In this document: one piece after another, positions 54,511-64,000 of the stretch
Layout of the letters: every line of letters starts with the position of its first letter
How positions within the stretch are numbered: the stretch's first letter is position 1
Assembly (NCBI GenBank): GCA_963768075.1
Contig: CAVYHD010000032.1
Location: 62,001-126,000, forward strand
DNA from: QHXW01 sp963768075
GTDB taxonomy: Bacteria; Acidobacteriota; Terriglobia; Bryobacterales; Bryobacteraceae
DNA: 64,000 nucleotides
Direction: 5' to 3'
Notes under the pieces: generated by a model
Database searches by the model: none
What the model was told of the DNA's origin: nothing
What the model saw: only the letters and a program-made list of their open reading frames with translations
Translations under genes and position numbers: made by a program

Positions 54511-57153
54511 TCAGCGAGTCCGCGCCAGCAGGCGCACGATGAGCGCCGTCCATCCCGTCTGGTGGCTCGCTCCGCAGCCCCGTCCGTTGTCGCCGTGGAA
54601 ATATTCGAAGAACCATGCCATGTCACGCCAGTGCGGGCTCTCCGCAAAAATCCGCATGTCGCCTTGCCAGGCGCACCGGCCCTTCTGGTCGGGGAGAAAG
54701 ATGGCGGACATGCGCCGCGCGAGTTCCGCCGCTACCTGATTCAGGTTCATCATCGTTCCCGAGCCGGTGGGGCACTCGACGCGCAGCTCGTCTCCATAGA
54801 AGTGGTAATACCGTTCCAGGGCTTCGATCAGCAGGTAGTTTGTCGGAAACCACACCGGACCCCGCCAGTTTGAGTTCCCGCCAAACAGCGGTTCGGTCGA
54901 TTCACCCGGCTCGTAGTCCACGCGGCGCTCCTCTCCATCCACCTGCAGGACGAAGGGCTTTTCCCGATGAATCCGCGAAAGCGATCGAATTCCATAGGGC
55001 GACAGAAATTCATTGGGATCGAGCAAGTAGCGCAGCACTTGCTCCAGCCGGTGGCGCGAGGGAATCGCCAACAGGCGTTGCGAACGCGCGCTCTGGCCGC
55101 TCGGTTCCATGTAGGAAATCTGGCGGGCCAGATCCTTCCGGTTCTTCAGGAACCAGTCCATGCGCTTGCGAAATCCGGGCGCCGCCTCGATCTGCTCCTG
55201 GTCCAACACTTCCACCGCGAATAGCGGGACCATGCCCACGGCGGACCGCACGCGCAGCGGCACGCTGAACCCATCGGCGTGGAGTTGGTCATAATAGAAC
55301 CCGTCCCGCTCGTCCCAAAGGCCGTTTCCACCGAGCGTATTCATCGCGTCGGCAATGGCCACGAAGTGTTCGAAGAACTTGGATGCGATGTCTTCGTACG
55401 TGGGATCCTCGCGCGCCAGTTCCAGCGCCATGGAAAGCATAGTCGAGCAGAAGAAAGCCATCCATGCCGTGCCATCCGCCTGTTCCAGCATTCCGCCGCC
55501 GGGCAGGGGTCTGGAGCGGTCAAAAACGCCAATATTGTCCAGCCCCAAAAATCCGCCGGAGAAAATATGCTTCCCCGCGACGTCCTTGCGGTTCACCCAC
55601 CAGGTGAAATTCAGCAGCAGCTTCTGAAAAACGCGGGCCAGAAACAGCCGGTCGCGCTTCCCCCGCGGCCCCGTCATTTTATAAACGCGCCAGCAGGACC
55701 ACGCGTGCACCGGCGGATTCACATCCGAGAACGCAAACTCATACGCGGGAATCTCGCCATTTGGGTGCATGTACCACTCCCGCAGCAGCAGCACCAGTTG
55801 CTCCTTGGCGAAGCAGGGATCGATCTGCGCGAACGGGATCATGTGGAATGCCAGGTCCCAGGCCGCGTACCACGGGTATTCCCAGTTGTCCGGCATCGAG
55901 ATCACATCGCGGTTGTACAAGTGCTTCCAGTCCGAGTTGCGCCCGCGCGAACGGATCGCGGGCGGCGCCGGCTGCCCGGGGTCGCCTTCCAGCCAATCGG
56001 CCACCGCGTAGTAAAAAAACTGTTTGGTCCACAGCAGCCCCGCATATGCCTGCCGCGAGATCGCGCGTCCCTCCGGCTGGCACGTCAGCAACTGGTCATA
56101 GAATTGATCGGCTTCCTGGATTCTCTGCTCCACCAGCGAAACCGGCATTTCCGTCTGTGAATCACTTTGCTCGGGCGTCGCGCGCAGCCGCAGATGCCAC
56201 ACCTGCGTCTCCCCTGCCCCCAACTCAACTCTGTAATGCACCGCCGCCTTGGTTCCCACGCCCTCCGGATTCACCTTGTCCGATTGCCCATGAATCACGT
56301 AGTCATGGAAAGAGTCCTTCACATACAGCGCGCCGGCGGGGAATCCGAACACCCGCTCAAAATTCGTTTCGTTTTCCGTAAACAGCGTCTCCGAGCCCGG
56401 CTCGAACTCCAACTGAAACTTTCCCAGGGAAGCATGCTCGCCAAGGATCTGCCTGTCGCCCGATCGCCAAAGCTTGGGTTTGGGCCAGTAGCCTTCTCCC
56501 GAACGTCCCCACGACCACGTATTCCGAAACCACAGTGTCGGCAGCACGTGCAGGCTGGCCGCCTCCGGCCCGCGGTTCGCGGCCGTGATCCGGATCAGGA
56601 TATCGTCCGTGTCCGCCTTGGCGTATTCGACGAACACGTCGAAGTAGCGATCCTCCGCAAACACCCCTGTATCCAGAAGTTCGAACTCCGGGTCCCGGCG
56701 GCTGCGGCGGCGGTTCTCCTCGGTAAGCTGCTGGTAGGGGAACTCCGCCTGCGGATACTTATAAAGCCCCTTCATGTAGGAGTGTGTGGGCGTGGAATCC
56801 AGGTAGAAATAGCACTCTTTGACGTCTTCGCCGTGATTGCCCTCGGGCCCCGCGAGGCCGAACAGACGCTCTTTTAAGATCTGATCGCGTCCATTCCACA
56901 AGGCCAAGGCGAAACACAACCGGCCCTCGCGGTCGCAGATGCCCACCAGGCCGTCTTCCCCCCACCGGTAGGCCCGGCTGCGCGCGTGTTCGTGTGGAAA
57001 GTACTCCCAGCAGGCGCCGAACTCGGAATAGTCCTCGCGCACCGTGCCCCATTGCCGCTCGGAAAGATAGGGCCCCCAACGCTTCCAGTTTTTCTCGCGC
57101 TGCACGTCTTGGGCAAGCCGCTGGCGCTCAGCGTTGATCTCTGCATCCGCCAT
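54511..57153 (-). CDS. GH63/MGH1-like glycoside hydrolase
   Basis: ATG 57153 lies in a TGATG overlap with the dehydrogenase gene; the first codon of the longer frame is TTG. The 880-residue protein has an (alpha/alpha)6 catalytic domain with YAAWDLAFHMIPFAQ, NPPVHAWSCW and GPVWFPTNYL, typical of GH63-like glucosidases. No signal peptide is visible. It probably cleaves glucose or mannose residues from oligosaccharides in the cytoplasm. Coupling with a glucose-dehydrogenase-like enzyme suggests consecutive steps. Confidence 0.85.
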   Translation of the reverse strand: MADAEINAERQRLAQDVQREKNWKRWGPYLSERQWGTVREDYSEFGACWEYFPHEHARSRAYRWGEDGLVGICDREGRLCFALALWNGRDQILKERLFGLAGPEGNHGEDVKECYFYLDSTPTHSYMKGLYKYPQAEFPYQQLTEENRRRSRRDPEFELLDTGVFAEDRYFDVFVEYAKADTDDILIRITAANRGPEAASLHVLPTLWFRNTWSWGRSGEGYWPKPKLWRSGDRQILGEHASLGKFQLEFEPGSETLFTENETNFERVFGFPAGALYVKDSFHDYVIHGQSDKVNPEGVGTKAAVHYRVELGAGETQVWHLRLRATPEQSDSQTEMPVSLVEQRIQEADQFYDQLLTCQPEGRAISRQAYAGLLWTKQFFYYAVADWLEGDPGQPAPPAIRSRGRNSDWKHLYNRDVISMPDNWEYPWYAAWDLAFHMIPFAQIDPCFAKEQLVLLLREWYMHPNGEIPAYEFAFSDVNPPVHAWSCWRVYKMTGPRGKRDRLFLARVFQKLLLNFTWWVNRKDVAGKHIFSGGFLGLDNIGVFDRSRPLPGGGMLEQADGTAWMAFFCSTMLSMALELAREDPTYEDIASKFFEHFVAIADAMNTLGGNGLWDERDGFYYDQLHADGFSVPLRVRSAVGMVPLFAVEVLDQEQIEAAPGFRKRMDWFLKNRKDLARQISYMEPSGQSARSQRLLAIPSRHRLEQVLRYLLDPNEFLSPYGIRSLSRIHREKPFVLQVDGEERRVDYEPGESTEPLFGGNSNWRGPVWFPTNYLLIEALERYYHFYGDELRVECPTGSGTMMNLNQVAAELARRMSAIFLPDQKGRCAWQGDMRIFAESPHWRDMAWFFEYFHGDNGRGCGASHQTGWTALIVRLLARTR

Positions 57154-58245
57154 CAATTCTCTCCGCCCATCACGATTATGTTCTTAATCCCGCTCGGCTC
57201 GAGGATCGGCTCCCGAAACTCATCGAGCCGGTACCGGCGCGTGATGAGCGAACGCACCGCCCGCGGCCAGCGCTGATAAAACGCGCCCAGATCGAGCACC
57301 GCCGCCTCAAACGCATCGCGCCCCGCGTTGACCGTTCCCAGGATCACCTGGTTCTTCAGGACCAGGTTGAACAACAGCCGGTCGGCCCGGATCGAGATCG
57401 GCTTGCCCGTGGCGCGGAACACCGGTAAAGCAAAATAGCCCGTCGGCGCCGAGTACCTCGAGCAAGTCAAACGCGGTCTGCGAAGAGCCTATGGCTTCGT
57501 AGACCACATCGATGTTGCCCACCGTGGCGGCAAGCTGTTCCACCGATTGCGCCGCGGAGGAGACATACCTTGCGCCCACCTCTGCCGCCACCTCGGCCCG
57601 TGGATCCGATGGAGCCTCGCGCGAGTAAATGTATGTCTCGAAACCGGCGTTCACAAGCGCCATGGCGCCCAGCAACCCAACCGGCCCCGCTCCCAGCACC
57701 ACGGCGCGGCTCGCCCCCTGCTTCCACGGCAGGCGCTGCTGAATCGCCCGGATCTCCAGGAGCGCTTTTTCGGCGATCGTCAGCGGCTCCACCAACACCG
57801 CAACCTCCCGCAGTTCTCTTGGCACCGGGTTGACGGACTGCTCCTCGGCTACCACGAAATCCGTCAGGAACCCGTGCGCCTGCTTGATGCCCCGCTCACG
57901 AAACCCGCCGGTGTAGCAAAAATCCGGCCGGCCCGCGCGGCACGCCAGGCACGCCGCGTTGCCACACGCCAGGCGCACCATCGGCACCACCAGATCCCCC
58001 AGCTGAAAACGGCGCACCTCCCGTCCCGTCTCGATCACTTCCGCCAACGACTCGTGCCCCAGCACCAGAAACTCCGAACCCTCCGGCACCGTTCCATGGT
58101 GGAAGTGGCAGATCTCGCGGTCTGTTCCGCAAACGCCAACCTCCAGAATGCGCAGCTTGATTTCCGTTGGGGATGAAATCTCCGGCTCATCCAGCGTCAC
58201 GATCTCGACTCGGCGAGTCGAGGGAAAAACGGCGCCCGCCTTCAT
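57153..58245 (-). CDS. Zinc-dependent glucose dehydrogenase-like alcohol dehydrogenase, frameshifted
   Basis: ATG 58245 overlaps the DUF971 stop (ATGA). Catalytic zinc ligands are Cys39 (GVCGTD), His64 and Glu65 (GHES), a structural zinc site CGNAACLACRAGRPDFC is present, and a Rossmann motif VLGAGPVGLLGAMAL follows. The frame breaks near 57410; the next frame supplies the C-terminus (LITRRYRLDEFREP). One extra base explains it. The sequence resembles Sulfolobus-type glucose/galactose dehydrogenases. Confidence 0.8.
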
Positions 58246-58589
58246 GCGGCCGTTCCTTTTTGAATGGCGCACTGCTCGCACGGGCAAATGCGGCGAAAAT
58301 GCTCGAACGAATAAATGCCCGTGCCGTGGCCGTCGGTCCACAGAATGCGAATCGCGTAATTGCCCACCGGCTCCACATCCACCATCTTCAAAGTGGGTTT
58401 GTACATGGCAAATGGCGATGAGGAAGGCTTCGTTGTGGGCGGCGTCCCATGCGCGCCGGTGCACGTAGCGCACGGGCAGTGTTCCCGCAAATAGTCCAGC
58501 CCGTATTTGCTCGCGTGCCCATCCTTCCAGTCGATTGTGATGCCTTTCGACTTCGAGATGGCAATGTGCTCGGGATCGGTAGAGGCCAT
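58242..58589 (-). CDS. DUF971 protein
   Basis: The start at ATG 58589 begins MASTDPEHIAISKSKGI; the longer frame to 58961 lies on the RelA/SpoT gene. The 115-residue protein has the DUF971 (gamma-butyrobetaine hydroxylase N-terminal-like) fold with CPCATC and CPCEQC, likely metal sites. DUF971 proteins often accompany iron-sulfur and carbohydrate genes, but the function is unproven. It is overlapped by the dehydrogenase gene. Confidence 0.75.
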   Translation of the reverse strand: MASTDPEHIAISKSKGITIDWKDGHASKYGLDYLREHCPCATCTGAHGTPPTTKPSSSPFAMYKPTLKMVDVEPVGNYAIRILWTDGHGTGIYSFEHFRRICPCEQCAIQKGTAA

Positions 58590-58591
58590 GG

Positions 58592-60850
58592 TCAGTTCAG
58601 TAGCCGCTCTACGTCGCGAATCCCGGATATGCGGCGCATCGCGCCTACCAGCTTTTCCAGTTGCTTTTTGTCGCGGACGTCTACCGTCATCTCGACCAGC
58701 GCTCCATCCCCCGCGCTGCTCTCGGTCCGGGCCTCCAGGCTGCGGATATTGGTGTTCTCGGAGGAGAGCAGGGACGTGATCTGAGCAGCAGCCCCGGCCG
58801 GTCGTCGGTGCGCAGAACCATCCTGACGGGAAATGTCTCGACCGTATTGCGCGCCCATTCCACGTCGATTTTGCGCTCCACGTCGTACAACAGGTTCTGC
58901 ACGTTGGGACACAGTTTGGAATGGACCGCGACGCCCTTGCCGCGCGTGACGTAGCCGACAATCGCCTCTCCGCGAATCGGGTTGCAGCACTTGGCGCGGT
59001 AAACCATCAGGTCGTCCACGCCCTTGACCCGGATGACCGCGTCGACGTCCTGCAGCCCCTGGGGCGCCGTGACGCCCGGTGGCTCCGCGGCGCCCGGCCG
59101 CGGCAACTCCAGTTGCTCGTCCTTGACTTGCTGCGGGGCCAGTTTTTGCAGCGCCTGACGCGCCGAAAACTTTCCGTATCCGAGCGCCGCGTACAGGTCT
59201 TCAATCTTGCTGACCCCGTATTCCCCCGCCACCCTCTCCAAATCCGCGCGCTGCAGCTTGCTCAACTGCACGCCCAAGCGCCGCGCCTCTTTTTCCAGAT
59301 ACTTCTGCCCGATTTCGATGGCCTTGACCCGCTCGCTGGCGTTGATGACATGCTTGATCTTGTTCCGCGCCCGCGACGTCTTCACCAGCGCCAGCCAGTC
59401 CTTGCTCGGTTCGTGGCCCGGCTGCGTCAGGATCTCGACGATGTCGCCATTGCGCAGCGTGTAGCGCAGCGGCACGATCCGGCCATTGACCTTCGCCCCC
59501 ACGCAAGCTTGGCCCACATCCGAGTGAATCGCGTAAGCGAAATCGATGGGCGTCGCGTCGCGCGGCAGCACGATCACTTTCCCGCGCGGGGTGAACGTGT
59601 AAACCTCCTCGGGATACAAATCCACCTTGAGCGTGGACATGAACTCCGTGGGGTCCTGCATGTCGCGCTGCCACTCCACCAGGTGCCGCAGCCACGCCAT
59701 CCGCTGGTCATCGTCCGCCGGCCCCTTCTTGCCCTCCTTGTATTTCCAGTGCGCCGCGATGCCTTCCTCCGCGACACGATGCATCTCTTCGGTCCGGATT
59801 TGTATCTCGTAATGCCTGCCCTCCGGACCCACCACCGACGTGTGCAGCGACTGGTACAGGTTCGGACGCGGAATGGCGATGAAGTCCTTGATGCGCCCCG
59901 GCACCGGCCGCCATTCGTTGTGGATCACTCCCAGCGCGCGCGTAGCAGTTCTTCACCGAGTCGGTGATGATCCGCACCGCCATCAGATCGTAGACCTGCT
60001 CGATCGTGATCTTCTGCCGCTTCATCTTTTGGTAGATCGAATACGGACGCTTCAGACGGCTGTCGACCCGCGCCGGGATGCCCTCGCGCCGCAGCTCGGC
60101 CTCGATCCTCTGCCGCATGCCGTTGAGCGATTCCTCGTTGGCGTGCCGGCCCGATTCGACCACTTTCGTGACCTCCTCGCACGCCGCCGGGTCGATATGG
60201 CGAAACGCCAGATCCTCCAGTTCGCCGCGTATTTTCCCCATCCCCAGCCGGTGCGCAATCGGAGCGTAAATCTCAATCGTTTCGCGCGCGATGCGTTCGC
60301 GCCGCTCGGCGTTCTGGATGAATCCCAGGGTGCGCATGTTGTGCTGCCGGTCCGCCAGCTTGACGATAATCACGCGGATATCGTTCACCATCGCCAGCAG
60401 CATCTTGCGGAAGCTCTCGGCTTGCCGCTCTTCGGCGGAGAAGAAATCCAGTTTGCTCAGCTTGGTGACGCCATCCACGCAGCGCGCCACATCCTCGCCG
60501 AAGTTCTTGCGGATGTCCGCAACCGTGACGCTCGTGTCTTCCACCACGTCGTGCAGCAGGCCGGTCTCAAGGCTCACCAGGTCCATCCGCATGTCGGCGA
60601 GTATGTGCGCCACCATCAGCGGGTGGACCATGTAGGGTTCGCCCGAGTCGCGCGTTTGCAGTTTGTGATTTTCGGAAGCGAAACGGAAGGCGTGCTCGAG
60701 CGGCGCCAGATCGTCGCGCGGCCGCACTTCTCGCACCTTGTTCAGCAGCTCGGCATACAGCGTGTCAACGGGGGAGTCCGGTGGTAATGAGGGAGGCAGC
60801 ACACCGCCCGGTTCCGGCGATACGCCGATGCCGCTGGATTCGGTGGCCAC
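58592..60850 (-). CDS. rel: RelA/SpoT-family (p)ppGpp synthetase/hydrolase, split by two frameshifts
   Basis: GTG 60850 starts an HD hydrolase domain (GLLHDVVEDTSVTV), a synthetase domain (RLKRPYSIYQKMKRQ and QSLHTSVVGPEGRHYEIQ), a TGS domain (YTFTPRGKVIVLPRDATPID), a helical region and a C-terminal ACT domain (LVEMTVDVRD). Shifts near 59937 and 58795 split it; correcting them gives a full bifunctional Rel of about 750 residues. It controls the stringent response. The second break, before ACT, might affect regulation if real. Confidence 0.85.
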
Positions 60851-60935
60851 AGTTTAATTGTAGAGGGTGTGAGCTTCCAGGTGCTAGGAGTTAGCCTCCC
60901 AGCACCTCAAGCCCGGCGCTTGAAACCTGCTTCCC

Positions 60936-61736
60936 TTACTGCGCCGTGATGCCCGTGGTCGTAGGTTTCCGGGCCGCCTTGATCTTCTTAGTCTCCAGAT
61001 TCTTCTGTACCCAACCGTTGGCCGTATCGATGTCTTTCGTGTACTCGGCCGGCGTGTCGTCCAGGTCGGCGCGCTCGCGGATCAGGAGGTTCATGTACGC
61101 CATGGCGTCTTCGTATTCCGGGTCGATCGCGAGTGCCTTCTGTAGACTGTCAATCCCGCTGCTGATTACTGGCAGATACTCCTGCTTCAGCTCTTCCTTG
61201 ACCTTCTTGTCCTTAATGGGACCGGGATCTTCCGGCTTCATCGACAGCTTCGCGCGCGCCGTCCCATAAACCGGGTACCATTTGGTCCACGCGATCACGC
61301 CCAGCGTGTAGTACGATTCTTTGGCCTTCGGATCGAGCTCGATCACTTTCCTGTTCCATTGCTCCGCCAGATCCCATTTCTTCTCGTAAAAATAGAGGGA
61401 AGCGATGGATTTGGTCGCCGTGTCGTTCTTCGGATCGAGCTCCAGCACTTTCATGAACTGGTCGCGAGCGTGATCCGCCATCTGCTGGTTCTCCGGTGAT
61501 TCGGCGCCCGGAATGTATTGCATGTAGTACGCCATGGCCAGATAAAGCCGCGGCGGTGGCCACTTCGGATCAAGCCGGACGGCTTCCTCGAACTTCTCCA
61601 CGGCCTGAGCGTACTGGGCATTTTTGAAAGCCTGCGAGCCCTGGTTGAGGTTGTCGCGCGCCTTCAGCTTGTCGCAGCCCGTCGCGATCAGCGCCAGAGC
61701 TGCTACAGCCGTCAACGCGCCTGCCTTGCGGTTCAT
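60936..61736 (-). CDS. TPR lipoprotein
   Basis: The leader ends with a lipobox (LIATGC), so the mature protein is lipid-anchored. Several TPR repeats follow, for example AQYAQAVEKFEEAVRLDP and LAEQWNRKVIELDPKAKESY. The start overlaps the ExbD-like stop (TAATG), so it belongs to the TonB/ExbB/ExbD operon. It probably acts as a periplasmic scaffold for that system. Confidence 0.85.
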   Translation of the reverse strand: MNRKAGALTAVAALALIATGCDKLKARDNLNQGSQAFKNAQYAQAVEKFEEAVRLDPKWPPPRLYLAMAYYMQYIPGAESPENQQMADHARDQFMKVLELDPKNDTATKSIASLYFYEKKWDLAEQWNRKVIELDPKAKESYYTLGVIAWTKWYPVYGTARAKLSMKPEDPGPIKDKKVKEELKQEYLPVISSGIDSLQKALAIDPEYEDAMAYMNLLIRERADLDDTPAEYTKDIDTANGWVQKNLETKKIKAARKPTTTGITAQ

Positions 61737-62164
61737 TACTGTCCTGCCTCCATCTTGGCCGTCATCAGCCCCACCTTGTCGATGCCGGCGCCATGCGCAA
61801 TGTCGATAGCCCGCGCCACGTATTGATACTCCAGGTCCGGATCGCCCTTGATAAACACCACACGCTCCGCGCGCGTCTTGAAGATATCTTCCAGGCGCGC
61901 GCCCAGTTTCTGCTCGTCGGTATCCTCCTGGTTGATCTTCATCGAATGATCTTTGAAAATCTGGACGACCACCGTGCGCTGATCCGACTGGTTTTGCGGC
62001 GCATTCGGAGGTGTCGGCTGCGGCACCAGCGCCTCGAGTCCTCTCGGCGTCAATGGCGTGATCACCATGAAAATGATGATCAGCACCAGCAGAACGTCGA
62101 TCATGGGTGTGATGTTGATATCCGCCTTAACCGTACCCTTACCACCACCAACTGCCATTGACAT
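61736..62164 (-). CDS. ExbD/TolR-family protein
   Basis: A 142-residue protein with the ExbD opening ADINITPMIDVLLVLIIIFM, one membrane helix with the key aspartate, then a periplasmic domain. It energises TonB or Tol through proton flow with ExbB. It is the second ExbD in the operon, 31 bases after the first. Confidence 0.9.
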   Translation of the reverse strand: MSMAVGGGKGTVKADINITPMIDVLLVLIIIFMVITPLTPRGLEALVPQPTPPNAPQNQSDQRTVVVQIFKDHSMKINQEDTDEQKLGARLEDIFKTRAERVVFIKGDPDLEYQYVARAIDIAHGAGIDKVGLMTAKMEAGQ

Positions 62165-62195
62165 AAAATTGCTCCTATGACTCTTGCCTTCGTCC

Positions 62196-62681
62196 CTATT
62201 GCCCTGCCGGCGATCCCGCGGCTGGCGTAGACGAGGGCTCCCCTGGCTTTGTCGGCTGCTGTTCTTGAATCTGCTCGGTCAGCAACCCGAGCTGGTCTAC
62301 ACCCGCGGCCCGCAGATTATCGACCACATCCACCACTTTCTCGTACCGGGCACGCGAATCCGCCCGCAGAAACACCATGTGGTCGATGCGGTTGGCCAGC
62401 AGGTCCTTTACCTTCGGCGCCATATCCTCCGCCGCCACCTGGCTGCTGCCCAGGTAAGACTTCCCGTCACGCGTCACTGCCACGATTATGGCGTCGGTCT
62501 TGTCCGCCGCCTGCATGGCGATGGGATTCTTCGTCCGCACCATGTCCACGCTCACGCCCTTGCTCAACATGGGCGTGATGACCATGAAAATGATGAGGAT
62601 GACCAGCATCACATCCACCATCGGCGTTACATTGATGTCCGTCACCGGAGGCGGAGCCCCGTGTTTCATCATTAACGACAT
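62196..62681 (-). CDS. ExbD/TolR-family protein
   Basis: The 161-residue protein has DINVTPMVDVMLVILIIFMV with the conserved Asp in the helix. A Pro/Ala-rich tail follows. Two ExbD proteins with one ExbB is a common acidobacterial arrangement and may allow hetero-complexes. Confidence 0.9.
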   Translation of the reverse strand: MSLMMKHGAPPPVTDINVTPMVDVMLVILIIFMVITPMLSKGVSVDMVRTKNPIAMQAADKTDAIIVAVTRDGKSYLGSSQVAAEDMAPKVKDLLANRIDHMVFLRADSRARYEKVVDVVDNLRAAGVDQLGLLTEQIQEQQPTKPGEPSSTPAAGSPAGQ

Positions 62682-62768
62682 AGCAAACTCCCCTTTTCAA
62701 CCTTTGACGCCGGGCGCCTCTCTGCGCGCCCGGTGTCACTTGCAGGCTGATAACTGAACGCTAAAACG

Positions 62769-63512
62769 CTACTTACGGGCAGCGGCTCCCCGCTGCGAAC
62801 GCTTGAGGAAATAGTCGATCAACTCCGAGCTCGAGTTCCCCATTTCCACATCAAACGCTTCGATCTTGCCCGTGAAGTAGTTGTACATCCACACCGCCGG
62901 GATGGCCACGAACAGTCCGAAAGCCGTGGTTACGAGCGCTTCCGAAATGCCGCCCGCCACCGCGCCCAGACCGGTCGACTTCTCAGTCGAAATCGAGGTG
63001 AACGCGTTGATGATGCCAACCACCGTTCCGAACAGACCCACGAACGGCGCCGTCGAACCGATCGTCGCCAGACCGCTGATCCCGCGCTTCAGTTCGGCGT
63101 GTACGATGGCTTCCGAACGTTCGAGAGCGCGCTTCGAGGCTTCGATCTCTTCCCCAGGAATCTCCGAGCTCATCTGGTGAGCCTGAAACTCCTGCAACCC
63201 CGCCACAACCACCTTTGCCAGGTGGCTCTTCTTGTAGCGGTCGGCAATCTTCACCGCTTCGTCCAGTTTCCCTTCGCGCAACGCGCCCGCTACCGCCGGC
63301 GCGAACTGACGCGATTGTTTCCGCGCCGCGCTAAAGGCCATTAGCCGGTCGATCATGACGCCAATCGACCAGGCCGACATTAGAAACATCACGCCCACCA
63401 CCAGTCTGGCCAGGGTGTGCATCTGGCCCCACATCGACCGGACGTCCCAGCCAACTGCGCCGCCGCCTTCTTGCAATAACCAAAACGCCCAAACCTGCAA
63501 TGTTAGAAACAT
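62769..63512 (-). CDS. ExbB/TolQ/MotA-family proton channel
   Basis: The 247-residue protein has three membrane segments (about residues 35-55, 155-180 and 195-215) and the family motif GISGLATIGSTAPFVGLFGT. It forms the proton channel with ExbD for TonB energisation. It lies downstream of the tonB-like gene. Confidence 0.9.
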   Translation of the reverse strand: MFLTLQVWAFWLLQEGGGAVGWDVRSMWGQMHTLARLVVGVMFLMSAWSIGVMIDRLMAFSAARKQSRQFAPAVAGALREGKLDEAVKIADRYKKSHLAKVVVAGLQEFQAHQMSSEIPGEEIEASKRALERSEAIVHAELKRGISGLATIGSTAPFVGLFGTVVGIINAFTSISTEKSTGLGAVAGGISEALVTTAFGLFVAIPAVWMYNYFTGKIEAFDVEMGNSSSELIDYFLKRSQRGAAARK

Positions 63513-63583
63513 AGTTCCTTTTTCTCCTGCGTAAGATGTTTAGCTCTTTGCGTTCAGCTTTCCGTACTCTACTGCTCTCCCTG

Positions 63584-64000
63584 CTACTGACTCAACGTGA
63601 AATTCACGTCAATCACCGTGGCCACTTCCACCGGCTCTCCGTTGAGGAGCGTCGGCTTGTATAGCCATTGCTTGACGGCTTCCTGCGCGGACGGCACCAG
63701 CAGCGGGTGGCCGCTGATCAACTGCAAGTTCTGAATCGTGCCGTCCTTCCCGATGATGGCGTTGAACCTCACCACGCCCTGAATACGCGCCTGCTTCGCC
63801 AATGGCGGATACATCGGCTTCGGCTGCCGGATCAGGTTCGCCTGCTGCACCTGGCCGCCCACGCGGATGCGCTGCACGACCTGCTTCTTTACCTCAACCG
63901 GAGGCGGTGGCGGAGGAGCCGCGCTCGGCACCGATCCGATAATGCCGCCGATCACGCCGCCCGCTGTGCCGCCCGGCACACCCCCGGGAACGCCACCCAC
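63584..64000 (-). CDS. TonB-family energy transducer, 5' end cut off by the window
   Basis: The visible part has a Pro/Gly-rich linker (APPPPPPVEVKK) and a TonB C-terminal domain (QGVVRFNAIIGKDGTIQ and AVKQWLYKPTLLNGEPVEV). The N-terminal membrane helix lies outside the window. It couples the ExbB-ExbD proton channel to outer-membrane receptors. Confidence 0.85.
   Translation of the reverse strand: MGGVPGGVPGGTAGGVIGGIIGSVPSAAPPPPPPVEVKKQVVQRIRVGGQVQQANLIRQPKPMYPPLAKQARIQGVVRFNAIIGKDGTIQNLQLISGHPLLVPSAQEAVKQWLYKPTLLNGEPVEVATVIDVNFTLSQ

Overview
The window is a GC-rich bacterial chromosome segment that looks acidobacterial, most like the Solibacter/Bryobacter group. Three signs support this: two large MacB/FtsX-type permeases of the 'acidobacterial duplicated orphan permease' kind (5462-7933 and 9550-11991), a VWFA-related protein of the acidobacterial family (33059-35332) with a broken second copy beside it, and many Tat-exported or signal-peptide-bearing oxidoreductases, sugar-enzyme and beta-repeat proteins. 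No rRNA, tRNA, CRISPR array, transposase, phage integrase or replication origin was seen.

Layout. 1-2.5 kb: the 3' part of a nonribosomal peptide synthetase. 2.7-5.4 kb: a frameshifted tail-fibre-like secreted protein. 5.4-12 kb: two orphan permeases around a PQQ-propeller protein carrying EF-hands. 12-15.1 kb: a degenerate-GGDEF histidine kinase divergent from a PilZ protein. 15.2-20 kb: sugar-linked genes (Gfo/Idh/MocA oxidoreductase, glycogen debranching enzyme, LacI regulator) and a haem-binding protein. 19.9-23 kb: a tightly coupled trio of molybdopterin oxidoreductase, sulfatase-like protein and an unrecognised protein. 23.1-28.2 kb: a polysaccharide/surface block (UpxY/NusG-like factor, Wza-like export protein, Ig-like and three-repeat secreted proteins, GT2 glycosyltransferase). 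28.2-31.7 kb: a NitT/TauT-like ABC transporter whose sequence is full of single-base insertions. 31.8-37.8 kb: an SDR enzyme, the VWFA pair, and two HtrA-like proteases with a LuxR protein that has a pseudo-receiver. 37.9-41.3 kb: Tat-exported Gfo/Idh protein, VCBS-repeat protein, ABC ATPase. 41.3-47 kb: Flp pilin, an operator-rich gap, CsbD, a Tat-exported SelA-like PLP protein, zinc-ribbon protein, LysR, cytochrome c and a TIGR03790 protein. 47-54.4 kb: a Cpx-like two-component system with a CpxR-box-like repeat upstream, an M16 protease pair with a lipoprotein-sorting-like partner, and a LysW-like zinc-ribbon protein. 54.5-60.9 kb: GH63-like hydrolase, glucose-dehydrogenase-like enzyme, DUF971 protein and RelA/SpoT. 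60.9-64 kb: a TPR lipoprotein and a TonB/ExbB/ExbD energy-transduction operon running off the right edge.

How the genes work together. Most of the window is envelope biology: export, surface polysaccharide, secreted beta-repeat proteins, protease quality control and TonB energisation. Carbohydrate turnover is a second theme. Many neighbours are translationally coupled through TGATG or ATGA overlaps, which defines the coupled gene pairs and operons described here.

Sequence quality. Several genes that should be intact are split by one-base shifts (near 3652, 13243, 13863, 16580, 47531, 57410, 58795 and 59937), and 28.2-30.4 kb holds many more, all in the insertion direction. These are more likely sequence errors than decay, so the split genes are annotated over their full span.
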